Notes: generated by a model not told the origin, from the sequence alone. 29,399 nucleotides of DNA from Neelides folsomi (GCA_034687125.1 JAQGBZ010000585.1:1-29399), one strand, 5' to 3'. Numbered from the stretch's first letter, positions 1 to 10,932 are shown. Made by a program: numbers and translations.

Positions 1-1622
1 TTTGTAAATAAGTAGGGTTTTAATACAAAAGGGAAACTTTGACTAATTTGGCTATAACAGGTTTTTATAACAAATTACATTTATATTAAATCTATTATTT
101 CATAATTAATTAATCAAGTAATTAATTAATAAATTGAATTCATCTTTAATTGTTAGTTTGGGTTAAAAAGTAAAAGTAGTGAAGCGATCACAGGATTAAA
201 CTTAAATCTTTAAATTGGTAATTAAACCCACAAACTGAAGAGAAGTCGAGATCCAAAATAAGATATAAAATAAGCCACGTTGTGAGCTCAAATTCATTTC
301 AAGCTCTTTTTGTGTCTCTTCACAAACATTTAAATATTTATTTAAACATTTATTTTTAAATATATAGAAAAATTGATTTTTTGTAAAATTACAATTCTCA
401 ATATTGGCAAGTTTTGTCATAAATTAATTATTTTAATTACAATTACACTTGCCCTCATATTCATTTTTTAATTAAATATATACTTTTTCAGATCTCCGAC
501 TAGTTCTCCACATTTAGCAATATACAAAATTCAAGTTTTGACCCTTGTAAAATATTTCTTAATTTCCAATTTAATTAACTACTATTTTCCCATATATAAT
601 TTTCTTAATTAAGAATATTAAGACTTGGGTTAAACTCTTTTGATACAATTATTTATATCAATTCAATTATAATAATTTTTATTATAAACACTTTCTATAT
701 AATTTTATATAAATGATAGTTATATCTCTGTATTTGTTAAAATATATAAATTTCCACTATAGACCTTATTCCATACACATAGTTTTTATAATTCATATCG
801 TTAAATATTTTTTATCAATTTAAACATTTTAATCTTAAATTTGGTTATAAGGCAAAGGCATAACTTAATATGCGCATCGAGGTAATTTCAAGTTGTAAGC
901 AGGTCAATATAAAATTACAAAAATTCATGACATTTGACACTAGCTATTATAATAGTTAAATATTATGTAATTTAAGGAATTACATTTGACATGTTTCATA
1001 CACAAGATATTAATTACGAATATTAGTTATTGTTCACATTACAAGTGTTATTGCTCGAAAGCTCAATAAAGCAAAGAATCACAATCATCTCCATAAATAA
1101 ATTTTACAAAATTTTCCTCATTAACTAATTTAATGGCTCAAATAGATAAAATTATTAATAATTCATCATTGCTATAAACAAATATTTTCCAAATGTCGAA
1201 CTATAATTAATATATAATATTGATAAATTGATATCGTTAAGACTAAATCTGCATTGAACTGTATTGTTTACAATTAAACCACTAATATACTAAATAAATA
1301 TATACTAATTGGCATATATAAAGTTAATCATAACCCATAATTTGTATTTGGTAGATAAAAGGACAAGAAATCCGTTAGTTGATTTAAAATGAAAAAAATT
1401 GTTATTATACAAAGGTGCTTCTAAATATTGCGAAAGTGAAATAATGCATTTTGAAATAAATTTAAATATCATAAATTCATCCTAATTAATTAATAAAAAG
1501 GGCAATAACGAACTAAACAATCTAATCATAATTAATGTAATCATAACGTAATAATTAAAATAATTTTAATTAATGTTTATAAAGTAGTTAAGATAATTAT
1601 AATTAAGGTAATTTAAGGTAAA
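1..1622. other. AT-rich downstream flank of Jun, probably including its 3' UTR
   Basis: No gene is supported here. The stretch is extremely AT-rich with short A/T runs and TTAATTAA-type repeats. The Jun mRNA must end in it, reading toward lower coordinates. The first canonical AATAAA I can find on the minus strand is at 678-683, which would give a 3' UTR of about 950 bases, but variant signals closer to the stop cannot be excluded. ATTTA motifs are frequent, but with this base composition they are not evidence of a regulated AU-rich element. The minus-strand 72-codon open frame at 202-420 has no recognisable content. Confidence 0.5.
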
Positions 1623-2633
1623 TTAATACAAGTTTTGGTGCGGGAATTGGCACCCTGAGTTGACGTGTTCCATCACTTGCGCCTTGAGTCTTGCCACAGT
1701 GTCCTTCAGTTTGGCCAAAACGGATGACAATTCGCCATTTTCGCCCTTCAACTGCTTCACTTTGTCTTCCAACTTGGCAATTCTCTCCAACTTCCTTTTC
1801 CGGCATTTAGAAGCCGCGACGCGATTCCTCTGGCGCTTCCGTTCAAGTTTGATCTTTTCCTGCGACTCCATGTTGATCGGCGACATGGGCGGGGACGAAG
1901 CAGCCGAGGGATTTTCCAACGGCTCTTCCTTCACAATCACACCGTGTTCGGGAGTGTACTGGGACTCGAATTGGTAATTGAAATCCCCTGGCATTTTGTC
2001 CCCATATTTGTCCTGGTAGGAAGAAGAAGAAGAATCCTCAGCAGATGAAGACATTGAATGGTCAAGATTTACATAATGACGTTGTTGTGACTGTGGCTGT
2101 TGTTGGATTTGCTGTTGTTGGATCTGCTGTTGTTGGATTTGCTGTTGTTGGATTTGCTGTTGTTGGATTTGCTGTTGCTGAATTTGTTCTTGTTGTTGCT
2201 GAATTTGCTGTTGTTGTTGTTGCTCATTTCGCACACGAGCCAAAGCCTCGTCGAATCCCTTAATGAAAGATTCCTTCCCCTCGTTTTTAGGAGTGTTGGT
2301 AGGATTGGGGAAGAAGAGGGAGGTGGGAGTTGCAAGTGACCCGGGGGTCACTCCGGAAATGATGAACTTCTCCAGGTCAGGGGAGGCTAATTTGAGCATG
2401 TGGAGATCGGGGGAAGAAAGGATGTCAACTTTCCCACCTGGCTGGGGGGTTTGGAGCGAGAGGACTTTGGCCTTTTTGATCACGGAGGTTTTGTTGTCGG
2501 CGAAGTTGAGGGTCAGCTGCTTCCTCTTCAGTTGGTTCACATTTGGGTTCATGGTGTAGGAGGATTGGTTGTGGTGGTAGAAGGACTGGAGGCTCGTCGG
2601 AGTGTACTCCTCGTAATACGCCGTTTCCATCAT
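1623..2633 (-). CDS. Jun: Transcription factor Jun (AP-1 bZIP subunit)
   Basis: Nuclear bZIP factor that pairs with Fos/ATF partners at TGA(G/C)TCA sites and is activated by JNK. The 336-residue product is complete. The delta/transactivation region reads [11 protein letters not shown] (36-46). SSPD and ASPD place the JNK-type serines at S74 and S84, the same 10-residue spacing as S63/S73 of vertebrate c-Jun. A polyglutamine block (138-184) follows. KEEP is at 235-238. The basic region [13 protein letters not shown] (269-281) carries the redox cysteine C277. The zipper has L288, L295, L302, L309 and L316, then H323, and ends in the typical HVNSGCQ. The coding region is one exon. The Met at 2633 was chosen because an in-frame TAA lies just upstream at 2640-2642. 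A second Met follows directly. The 5' UTR is interrupted by an intron whose acceptor is at 2664-2665. Confidence 0.97.
   Translation of the reverse strand: MMETAYYEEYTPTSLQSFYHHNQSSYTMNPNVNQLKRKQLTLNFADNKTSVIKKAKVLSLQTPQPGGKVDILSSPDLHMLKLASPDLEKFIISGVTPGSLATPTSLFFPNPTNTPKNEGKESFIKGFDEALARVRNEQQQQQQIQQQQEQIQQQQIQQQQIQQQQIQQQQIQQQQIQQQPQSQQRHYVNLDHSMSSSAEDSSSSSYQDKYGDKMPGDFNYQFESQYTPEHGVIVKEEPLENPSAASSPPMSPINMESQEKIKLERKRQRNRVAASKCRKRKLERIAKLEDKVKQLKGENGELSSVLAKLKDTVARLKAQVMEHVNSGCQFPHQNLY
2085..2224 (-). repeat. 15-bp-unit minisatellite coding for IQQQQ repeats in Jun
   Basis: On the plus strand the unit GTTGTTGGATTTGCT recurs with few changes and encodes IQQQQ on the minus strand, flanked by irregular CAA/CAG runs. 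The tract lies between the transactivation region and the bZIP domain, where Jun proteins are poorly conserved. Near-identical 15-mers suggest recent unit duplication, so length polymorphism between individuals is likely. Confidence 0.9.
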
Positions 2634-2663
2634 CTGGAGTTAAAACCTCCAGACAGTATAACC

Positions 2664-3828
2664 CTGAAAAACAATTAAAAATTAATTATTTAATTCATAA
2701 ATTGTAATTAACTTGATAAAATATTGATAAAATATTTAATAATTAAGAAAATCTGTGCTAATATTGTCAGAAATAATTTGAAATTGCTAATTAAAAATTA
2801 TGATGATTTAATTGTAATTGAAATTTAATTTACAATAAATTGATTTAATTAAATATAAGTAGAGTAAACTATATAAAATAATATTTATTGTTAACTTTTT
2901 TAACCATTTTGTGGATTTGTGGGATTTGTGAGTTAATTGTTCTTATTGAATGACTGTGATTTGTAATTGTAATGTAGTTGGTGTATTGCATAAGCCGATT
3001 AAGGAGAATTATTAAATACAATCAAGCAAATATTTAATATTTGACGCGACAATTTCCTCTGACAGACCCGTGAATGCGAAATATTAAGAGGAAAAGGATT
3101 CTTCGTTGGATATCAAATAGTCAAATGGTAGATAAAAGGAGAAAAATATTTAATCGCAACTTGCTATTATTTTATCTATTCGCAGAAAAGAGAATGCGTC
3201 ATTAAAGACTCTGATAATACTCACGAGCCAGAAAACACAATCAGGGCGGTGATTAGACCAAGATTGAATATCGCTAATTAAATTGCAGGTCAAGGGTTAA
3301 GGTCATTTCCCTTTTCACACAAACACGAACGTTCCAATAACACGACGACTAGAACGTTCCAAGTTCCAATAACTTTCCTTTTAACAACAACACGATGTTA
3401 TTGATTCTTCCATAAACCTGTCTGTGCCTGTCTCAAAACTCCCTCAAGTTAAAATACAATTAAAAAGGTTTAATAAAATCACCTTTTACTAAAACAATAA
3501 ATACTCATTCAGTTGAACCAAAGATCCACAAAGTTCTGGAAAATTCCATCCAAATTAAACCCAGCCATTTTAATTAGCTTCAACTTCCCCAACCAATCCT
3601 TGGTCCAATTAAATAATTTCCTCAATGAATTCCTCATTCAAATCCTTCCAATAAATATTAAAAAGGGTCGAATAATTAAAAACATAAAAACAAATCCTCA
3701 TTATATTTAACCCAACAAAGTTACGTGTATAAACTTGTCTAATGAACAAAATAGCCAAAAATCTCAAGATAGTAAATACGCAGAAATAAAAGTTCTAAAC
3801 ACAATATTTGAATATTTGACTCACTTAC
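2664..3828 (-). other. Probable 5' UTR intron of Jun
   Basis: On the minus strand a good acceptor (TTTTTCAG, cut before 2663) lies 30 bases upstream of the Jun start codon, followed by an in-frame stop, so the exon begins in the 5' UTR. The best matching donor upstream is GTAAGTGAG, with the exon ending at 3829. Another donor, GTAAGTTCC, has its exon end at 3957 and would give an alternative first exon. The intron is AT-rich and holds two GAACGTTC palindromes (3327-3334 and 3352-3359). The open frame on the plus strand at 3513-3710 is not recognisable and is taken as chance. Confidence 0.6.
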
Positions 3829-4077
3829 TTTATTCCGTCGATTCGGGTAACGATGCAGAGACTGGATCAGACCTCTTAAATTGTCACTGGTCTTTCCGAT
3901 TCGTCCCGATGTGTCAAGAAGTGATTTGTTTTGAGAGTGAGTCACTTGGAACTTACTTGGTCTGAGGAGATTTGGTAAGTGAAGGCGGATCGTGTGGCAG
4001 ACGGAGCTTTTAGCTTCTGACTCACACTTGCTGTTTTCACTCACAAAATGACATCATTTCTCTCGCTCCCCATTGGT
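3817..4077 (-). promoter_or_regulatory. Jun promoter region with AP-1/ATF sites and a CCAAT box
   Basis: Three perfect AP-1 palindromes lie at 3817-3823 (TGACTCA), 3938-3944 (TGAGTCA) and 4018-4024 (TGACTCA). The CRE-like TGACATCA is at 4049-4056 and an ATTGG (CCAAT on the minus strand) at 4072-4076. Read along the gene, the order is CCAAT, then the TGACATCA-type site about 15 bases later, then AP-1 sites. The vertebrate c-jun promoter is known to have a CCAAT box followed by a TGACATCA site bound by Jun/ATF2. The sites are seen; their function is inferred. Confidence 0.6.
3829..4044 (-). other. Probable untranslated first exon of Jun (transcription start not located)
   Basis: The segment is less AT-rich than its surroundings and ends on the minus strand at a strong donor (exon end 3829, then GTAAGTGAG). 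An internal alternative donor ends the exon at 3957. The transcription start cannot be fixed. By analogy with the spacing in vertebrate c-jun it should lie some tens of bases below the TGACATCA site at 4049-4056. No clear TATA box is visible. Confidence 0.4.
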
Positions 4078-5117
4078 CCGTTGACAGGGGCCCACACAAT
4101 CCACCCAACCCATATAACCCACAATCAAATACATTACAACCATACAGATCCTATACTTACCATATACATTATATACTCCCCATACTTACCATATTCTCCA
4201 TATGCACCCCCCATGCCCCATTGAAAATACATATACCCGTATAGCCCATATTAAATATCTATACCCTCCCCCTATTTATTATCATCCTACGATTCCTGAG
4301 AATATTCCTCCCCTATAGGTCTATAGAGGCCATATAGGGAAGATTGGCAAAACCCATCCTTGTGTATTAAAGCCCTATATTCTAATTGTTATAAGTAATT
4401 CTATCTCCGTCTCCGTATTAGTTTATTAAATAAAGATCATTTTTGAATGAACCAAGGCGCATTTTTGCAATATACAGACTGTAATACAGTCACTGTACCT
4501 ATACCTAATACACTGTATTTTTAATTTGCAATGTTGGAGCGTGTTTGAGATATATTTATTACAATGTCTAATGTAGTTTTGCAAACATCTCTTATAGTCT
4601 CTATTACATTTAGCTACATGCGTTCAATATTTCACCTGCCACACGTTGCAAAAGTGTACCAACATTGCATTTTAACCAGCTGTGATATAATACTATAGAT
4701 TTACAAATACAGTATAAAATACATATACACAATACACACATACACATGTATAGAGTACATGTATTTCAATCTGTGCGCTATGACGTGATGTGCAATGTAT
4801 TTTACATGCAATGTATTTAGTATACAATCTGTGACCATTTTCTGTTTTGTCTTTATTTGCAAAGTAAAATTGTCCTTATGGTGTTCATGTTAAAAACATT
4901 GAATATGATGATGGTCTATTATATCTTATCAGACTTATCATTGGCCATTAAAGCTCTCTTCTCGTTGTTCGCAGACGACGTGCATCAAACTCCCTACGTA
5001 CCTCAACTCACTCTATCCAACTATGTAATATTCCCTATCTTCTCTCACTTGGTCTATCTCCCAACACTAGCCAAAGTCCAGATACGTTCCCCTCATTCTT
5101 TACAATTTTTGCAAGGG

Positions 5118-5125
5118 TGACGTAA
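5118..5125 (+). promoter_or_regulatory. CRE/ATF-like site TGACGTAA
   Basis: TGACGTAA matches an ATF/CREB-type site and is followed within a few bases by an ETS-like AGGAAGTG. It is about 1.1 kb upstream of the Jun promoter in a GC-richer island. A single short match, so only suggestive. Confidence 0.25.
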
Positions 5126-5230
5126 TGAGAGGAAGTGTGGAAGATAAAAAACCTTCATTTGTTTCTACGTGGAGATTCAAACGCTTTTCCTCACTTCCAC
5201 AACTCCACGTTTCTCTCCGAACTCCCGTAA

Positions 5231-5278
5231 AGAATTCCTATAAGAATTCCTATAAGAATTCCTATAAGAATTCCTATA
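5231..5278. repeat. 12-bp tandem repeat, four perfect copies of AGAATTCCTATA
   Basis: Four identical 12-bp units (5231-5242, 5243-5254, 5255-5266, 5267-5278) are followed by degenerate AGAATTCC copies to about 5308. Perfect identity points to recent duplication. No coding role is apparent; the plus-strand frame would read a KNSYKNSY-like repeat but lacks other coding features. Confidence 0.95.
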
Positions 5279-5734
5279 TGAATCCAGATAAGAATTCCAT
5301 AAGAATTCACTTCAACAAAAACTTCACCTTCTTCCCAGTGACTCAAGCTCCAGTTTGATGGCTATGGGCCAAACAAGCTTTTTTTTCCTATTTGAACCTC
5401 TTAATCCATTTAATACTCTCATTCTCCTTCTATTACGATAAACCCTTAATTTACAATACACTACTTATATTGTATGACTAAATGTGAATTAAGTACAGAT
5501 GAGAAATAATAGTAGTATAAAGATGCTCAATTATTGTGTATATGTAAAGCATTGGCATTTGACCTAATCGTTTAATTTAACAGTAGCTATAAAGAGAATT
5601 AAGGTCTTGGGGCATTGGGTCCAATGGTTGATGTGAATGGTTTGGTTTGGCTTGGCTCTTGTGGGTGAAAAGGGAAATCCCGAAGGCGACGAAAGTCGAC
5701 AACTCTCGAAATCACAAACATTTCTTGGAAATGC

Positions 5735-5742
5735 AGACGTCA
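5735..5742 (-). promoter_or_regulatory. CRE-like site TGACGTCT (minus-strand reading)
   Basis: The plus strand reads AGACGTCA, so the minus strand reads TGACGTCT, one base from the full CRE. A further TGACG core lies about 40 bases away at 5783-5787. Both sit in the GC-richer island at 5570-5790. Confidence 0.25.
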
Positions 5743-6032
5743 TCGAAACTCCTTTAAGGTCTTGCAAGTGAACCGGATATGATGACGCCGGTTGTTGATG
5801 CCACCTTCAATCTCTTCATTCATTCCCTATGCTTCCCTATGCTTATTTGCTTATTACATTCTCCCATACATTTCACCAGCCAAAAAGTACTCAAAGAAGA
5901 ACAAGGTGCGTGTGTGCATTGTGAAGGAGGAATTTAAAGAACCTGTCCCCGCAAACAATTATGATTCCAACACTCATTTACATAATGACCACTTTGAATC
6001 TCAAAGACTTCACTTCATTCATACGCTCATTT

Positions 6033-6090
6033 CATTTCTCATATACAATACATATACTGTATATATGTATGGTACTGTATATGAGAAATG
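6033..6090. repeat. Inverted repeat able to form a 58-nt hairpin
   Basis: CATTTCTCATATACA (6033-6047) pairs perfectly over 15 bases with TGTATATGAGAAATG (6076-6090). The 28-base middle is itself partly self-complementary (ATACATATA against TATATGTAT), so the whole can fold as one long stem. It could be a small MITE-like relic or a microRNA precursor; no known mature microRNA was recognised. Confidence 0.8.
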
Positions 6091-6278
6091 CACATCCAAT
6101 ATACATAATATTATACATTCACAACTACAGGTATTTGTATGTATTGTATTTACATACAGTCTCTGTACATCTCTACTTTATTTCTAATGGATTTTATGTA
6201 CGATGATTATTTATTTCTTAGGTATAGTGGCACTGTTGGTTCTTCCAGTGTGTTTGCGTTTGACTTTGAGAAGAAATT

Positions 6279-6304
6279 AAGAACGTTGTTTTATGAACGT
6301 TCTT
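6279..6304. repeat. 9-bp perfect inverted repeat AAGAACGTT/AACGTTCTT
   Basis: The two arms (6279-6287 and 6296-6304) are separated by 8 bases. The right arm contains GAACGTTC, a palindrome also found twice in the Jun 5' intron. Confidence 0.8.
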
Positions 6305-7189
6305 GCGCCCTTGTTGCACTTTCCAGACCGACAGATTTCCACACATTTAAAATAGGTTTTATCTTTTTTATTTAGCATGGTTCGTTTAACATGAGAAGAA
6401 TTGTTTTTAGGTTCAATTGTAATATAAATTACTACTGTGCGATTGCCAATTTCTTGCTAAATCAATTCGCTTTATTGTTTTAACTAATGCTAGGTTGGTC
6501 TGCTTTGCCAGGTTAAAAATATTAATAGCTAAATTAAATATTAACTTTATAGAATTAGAGAAGAATTAATGGGGGATTATTTAGAGTATTTAATTGGGTT
6601 TATTAATTCGTTAATTGTTCCTTGTTGAATCGAAAAGAATTTAATTCCATTTGATGAAATGGAGGATGATGGAAATTAAATTGAGAATTCGCGAGGCGTC
6701 CAAACAAATTCCATGTCAAGTGTGCTAAATAGCATGTAAAATCCTATGTTTAAAATCCATTCCGCGAAACCACTCAAGAACTCTTTTAACTCTTAACTTC
6801 TTTTCCATATTCATTTTCGCAAGCTCTTATAAACCATAAAGATTTGCACGGTTAAGTTTATAGAATTTAAGCATGTACAATATGTATGTATTATGTACAT
6901 AGGTATAATATTAATATCTATTGTATAGCTTATGTGGTATCCTTAAAAGTTTAAAGTTATTCATATAAAGGGTAGTTAAACAATAAGTAAATTCATATTT
7001 TATTTATAGTATGTAAATACAAGGTATACTTTAAGTAATAGTTTTTATATTCACAGAGTTTAATCGAGTTCATATGTAAAGTTGTATAGTTTAAGCAAAA
7101 TGGTTTATTTTATTATTACACCGAACTCATTTGGTTTTTGAGTGAGATATCAAAAGTGGATGTTTCCCAATGTGTGCGGTGGAGTTTTG

Positions 7190-7206
7190 CATTCCAGACC
7201 ATTCCA
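7190..7206 (+). promoter_or_regulatory. Pair of TEAD/Scalloped-type sites, CATTCCA spaced by 3 bases
   Basis: CATTCCA occurs at 7190-7196 and again at 7200-7206. CATTCCA is the recognised TEAD/Scalloped core, and paired cores with this 3-base spacing have been described for TEAD-bound enhancers. It lies in a GC-richer island upstream of Jun. Function is inferred only. Confidence 0.3.
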
Positions 7207-7412
7207 AACTCCCAAACTACGAGATGAGTTCCAAGAATTCACACACAGTCAGTGCAGATAAACCATGTGGATTTATCCTATAGACCAAATGCCCAATCAT
7301 CAAATGGAATGTTTTAATTTACCTATCTCCAAACATTGCAAGCACCCAAACCTTAACTATACATTAACTTTACCAACAATTTATACAATAACTATACACT
7401 TTTACAATTAGA

Positions 7413-7468
7413 TATATAGAACATTATTATTGGGTTATATAGAACATTATTGTTCGGGTTATATAGAA
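7413..7468. repeat. Degenerate direct repeat built on ATATAGAACATTATT
   Basis: Two adjoining copies of an ATATAGAACATTATT...GGGTT unit and a partial third, with small differences in length. Confidence 0.7.
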
Positions 7469-8876
7469 AATAAAAAAAGTAGGAGTTATAGGACAGAATG
7501 TTTGAGAATCAATTTCATAAATCAGGAAGAAAATGAGATTTGCTTTTTAACCCAGTTTCTAATCTCAGCCCCCTAAGCCTCCTTCACCAGGCTCATTAAA
7601 AATATCACTCCCGAATTATAAATAACATCCCATGTGTATTAAACATATCCTTTTAACTCTCTTCATAATCTCATTACAATTCTTGGAAAATTCCGTTTGA
7701 CATTTCCTTCCTTTTACTTGACCTTAAGCCCAAAAGAGTCAAATTCCCAGATGATGGGAATAGTTAGTAAACACTAATTCTATTTAAGCTCTTCTGAACC
7801 CTTTGAGCTTATTCTAATATAATAAATGTTTCCGAGCTTATGTTAAAACCGGTAAATACCAAATATACGCATATAAAATGAAAGCAGATTACCATATTAA
7901 ACATTTTAAATTAAAGCTTTTGAATTAAACTACGCAAATTATGATTATAAATTTAATTAATATAAATTAATTAAAAAACTCCGTGTTTTAATTACAATTA
8001 TTTCAATTATTAAACGTACAATATTAAATATATAATTAATATTAAATACAATGTATGAGGAAGGAAGTGAACATTTATTTCTCATATAAATTGACTTTAT
8101 CACGCAAAGATCTGCAAAGATAGAAAAGAGGAAAATTCCACGAATCTTTGCTCAATTGATTAAATTTCCACATGGTGAACATTCAAAAAATTGCATGCAA
8201 AAACATTGCTCGTTTTCCAACATTTTTAAAGTTTTAATGGAAATTCCGACAAGTCTCTTTTTTAGTATTCAAAAGATTCCGTGTAAAATAAAATTGAAAT
8301 CTTGTGTATTCTTTCTGTATTTTGTATTAAAGTGATTGTGGCTGTACAAAGTTTGTATGTGCTTGTGGATGTATTTAGAATCTGGTTAGATATTGGATTA
8401 TACGTGGAATGCGTTCTTGGAATTGACAGTATTTGGTGTTTGGTCTAGAGGTGAAAAAAAGGAAATGTCCACCTACGCAGAGGAAATTATTAGACAAATC
8501 CACATGTCTATTTATTCCTCCTATTTACAAATGTTCTCCGAAAGCTCAAGTTCCTCAGCTCCTAATATTAAAATACAAAGATAAACTATACCCCTATACA
8601 AATATTCCTTCAAATACAAATTTCATATGTAAAAATTCCATACAAAAATCATGTGTAAAACTCCCATTTTAAATCCTTCTAGTAAGAAGTTCCTTATATC
8701 TACAATTCTTCATCTACAAATACAAAAAAAAGTTCTGTAAAATCCCTACGATATCTTTTAAAATTCATGTGAGTTGTGTGCTTAAACTTAACACATTATT
8801 TAACACAAAGTTTAAACATGTTAAAAACGCATTTTAAAACATTATTATATACTTACATTATAAGCCATAAAATGAT

Positions 8877-8950
8877 AAATAATCTTAAGGTACTACTAAA
8901 TATGTATGATATGTATAGTATTTATTATGTACCTTAAATAAAGATTATTT
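8877..8950. repeat. Inverted repeat able to form a 74-nt hairpin
   Basis: AAATAATCTT (8877-8886) pairs with AAGATTATTT (8941-8950), and AAGGTAC (8887-8893) pairs with GTACCTT (8929-8935). A 5-base bulge lies on the right arm, and TACTA/TAGTA extends the stem inward. The size and single terminal loop fit a microRNA precursor or a short MITE-like relic. No known mature sequence was recognised. Confidence 0.75.
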
Positions 8951-9605
8951 TATACCTTTTTAGAGAGTATTAAGAATATTAAAATAATTAAATAATAATG
9001 TCACGCGTTCATGACATGTTGAAATGGAAATTTGAACCTTTTACCTTTTTAAATTTTTAACCTAAAAATAATAATCATTATAAAAGCTCCAATGCATATA
9101 AAAATACATATTGATACAAAAATATATTAATGTAGATATGTGTTTGTCTACATACATAAAATATTGTAAAAATATATGACAAGTGATTTGTATTATAATA
9201 GGGATCATTTTGTAGTTTGACCTTAATAAAAGCATTTAACCCTTTCCTCACCACCCACACGACTTTACAATTCCTAGAATTATCATTCGAGACATTTTTA
9301 AGACATTTAAGGACAAGATTTAAAGTGTCTCTAATATACATATAAATTCCTGTATTATAATTTATAAACGTATTCATTTATGCATTTGGGCCCAAACTAC
9401 CTTAAAATTCGCGGAAAGGTTCAAGATTAGAATTTTCACCACGACGACGTTTGAAGTCAAAGGCAGATCCAGACATTTGAAACATGAAATGTAATTTATA
9501 AAAATCCTCAACTTCAATCCCTCAAGGTATTTTCGCACCAAAGACACAATGTGAAAAAGGACCTAAAACCCAATAGTTTTTATCACATCTAACCTAACTA
9601 GCTTT

Positions 9606-9635
9606 AACTTGTACTTGTACAACTTGTACTTGTAT
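9606..9635. repeat. 15-bp tandem duplication AACTTGTACTTGTAC
   Basis: Two consecutive copies (9606-9620 and 9621-9635) differ only in the last base. Confidence 0.85.
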
Positions 9636-10900
9636 ATAAAATATAATATATATAATATGTATGTAATGTCAGTAACAATAAAGTTGAATGCGAATAAGGT
9701 AATTTACAATATCTGTACAACACGAAATTCATTTAGTACCTCCAACTTTTAACCAACTTTTCCCGACTTGCCAATAAAATACATTTTTACATCTCCTTCA
9801 AAAACTACATAAATGTATATAGATAAATGTACCCCTTAATACAACTTTAACTCTCTTCAGACCAACATTGTTGCTAAAATGTACCTCTATCTGTGCGACT
9901 ACGAAAATGGGAAATGCTCAAGGATAAATCAACCCAACTAATGGGAAATTCATACCTTAACTAAAAAGACTAAAATCAAGCTTTCAAATACCTAAAATAA
10001 AAATAATATTTTACATCGCATATATATCGTAGATACTGATACTTAAAAATCTTCGATATACTGCATCGTGTGATTTTATATAAATATTAAAAATTCATTA
10101 AGAACATATATTTTACTATATATTATATTAATTTTAGGTTCATAAAATATATTAATAATGAAGAAGCTTATGGTATATTAATATTTATGTGCAGTAATGG
10201 GAAAAAGATATAGGAAAAGATATAGAAAGTGAAATGTATGGAATTTGTATGTCTTTTGTAGTAGAGGGGAGAATGAATGAAAAAGACAAATGAGCACGAG
10301 TTGCCATAATTCACATTATTCAAAAGCTGAAGATCCCCCGTGTTGGAAGATTGAAAAGAGATTCACCTTACAAGGAGACTTTTTCCATTCACTCCATAGG
10401 ACATTCAAGGATTCTTCCACCAATACAAAACATAGACAAAATTCCTCCACCCCCATTTGATCATTTAATCTTATAATCTTAACATTAACTATAATATCCT
10501 TACAAAATATATATTCAGTATAGACATGTACATGTATGATTATATGTACATTATAAATATATAGGTATTCATACATTGAACATTTTACAGATAATATTCA
10601 TAATAAATTCCATTGTTTTCCAATGTTGTTGGAAGTATTAAAAGGATGTAAAATAAATGTTATGATCCACCAAAGACAATTCTTATGTTAATCTTTATGT
10701 TAATTCATGTTAATTCAATTGATGTTACACGGACGTGGTCGCCCTAAAGGTCTCAATTAAATTATTATTAGTGTAATAATAAATGGCTTAAATGGTATTT
10801 ACGACCTTACAACATTATTTATTAATTAAATTCTCGCTTCTATGTATCTCAGTGAAATTCACTCTTATCATATATAATAATATATATGTACTATTGCTAT

Positions 10901-10932
10901 AAAATATAATCATATGATATGGATTATATTTT
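10901..10932. repeat. 11-bp perfect inverted repeat around a 10-base loop
   Basis: AAAATATAATC (10901-10911) and GATTATATTTT (10922-10932) form a perfect AT-rich stem. Given the base composition this is weaker evidence of function than the two longer hairpins. Confidence 0.7.

Noticed and set aside
3739..4044. 101-codon minus-strand frame as an upstream ORF or N-terminal extension of Jun
   Set aside because: Its ATG lies directly next to the TGACATCA promoter site, probably upstream of the transcription start. Spliced to the Jun exon it would end at TAA just before the Jun ATG, and the peptide has no recognisable content.
4440..4850. A MITE with ACAGA(C/T)TGTA-like ends and TGCAATGTTGG/CCAACATTGCA arms
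   Set aside because: The 11-bp arms are real, but the outer similarity is weak and irregular and no target duplication is visible.
8393..8672. Overlapping 63- and 79-codon plus-strand frames
   Set aside because: Both are short, overlap each other in different frames and show no domain. They are taken as chance.
9078..9377. 99-codon minus-strand frame
   Set aside because: No recognisable motif, AT-driven composition and no splice or promoter context.
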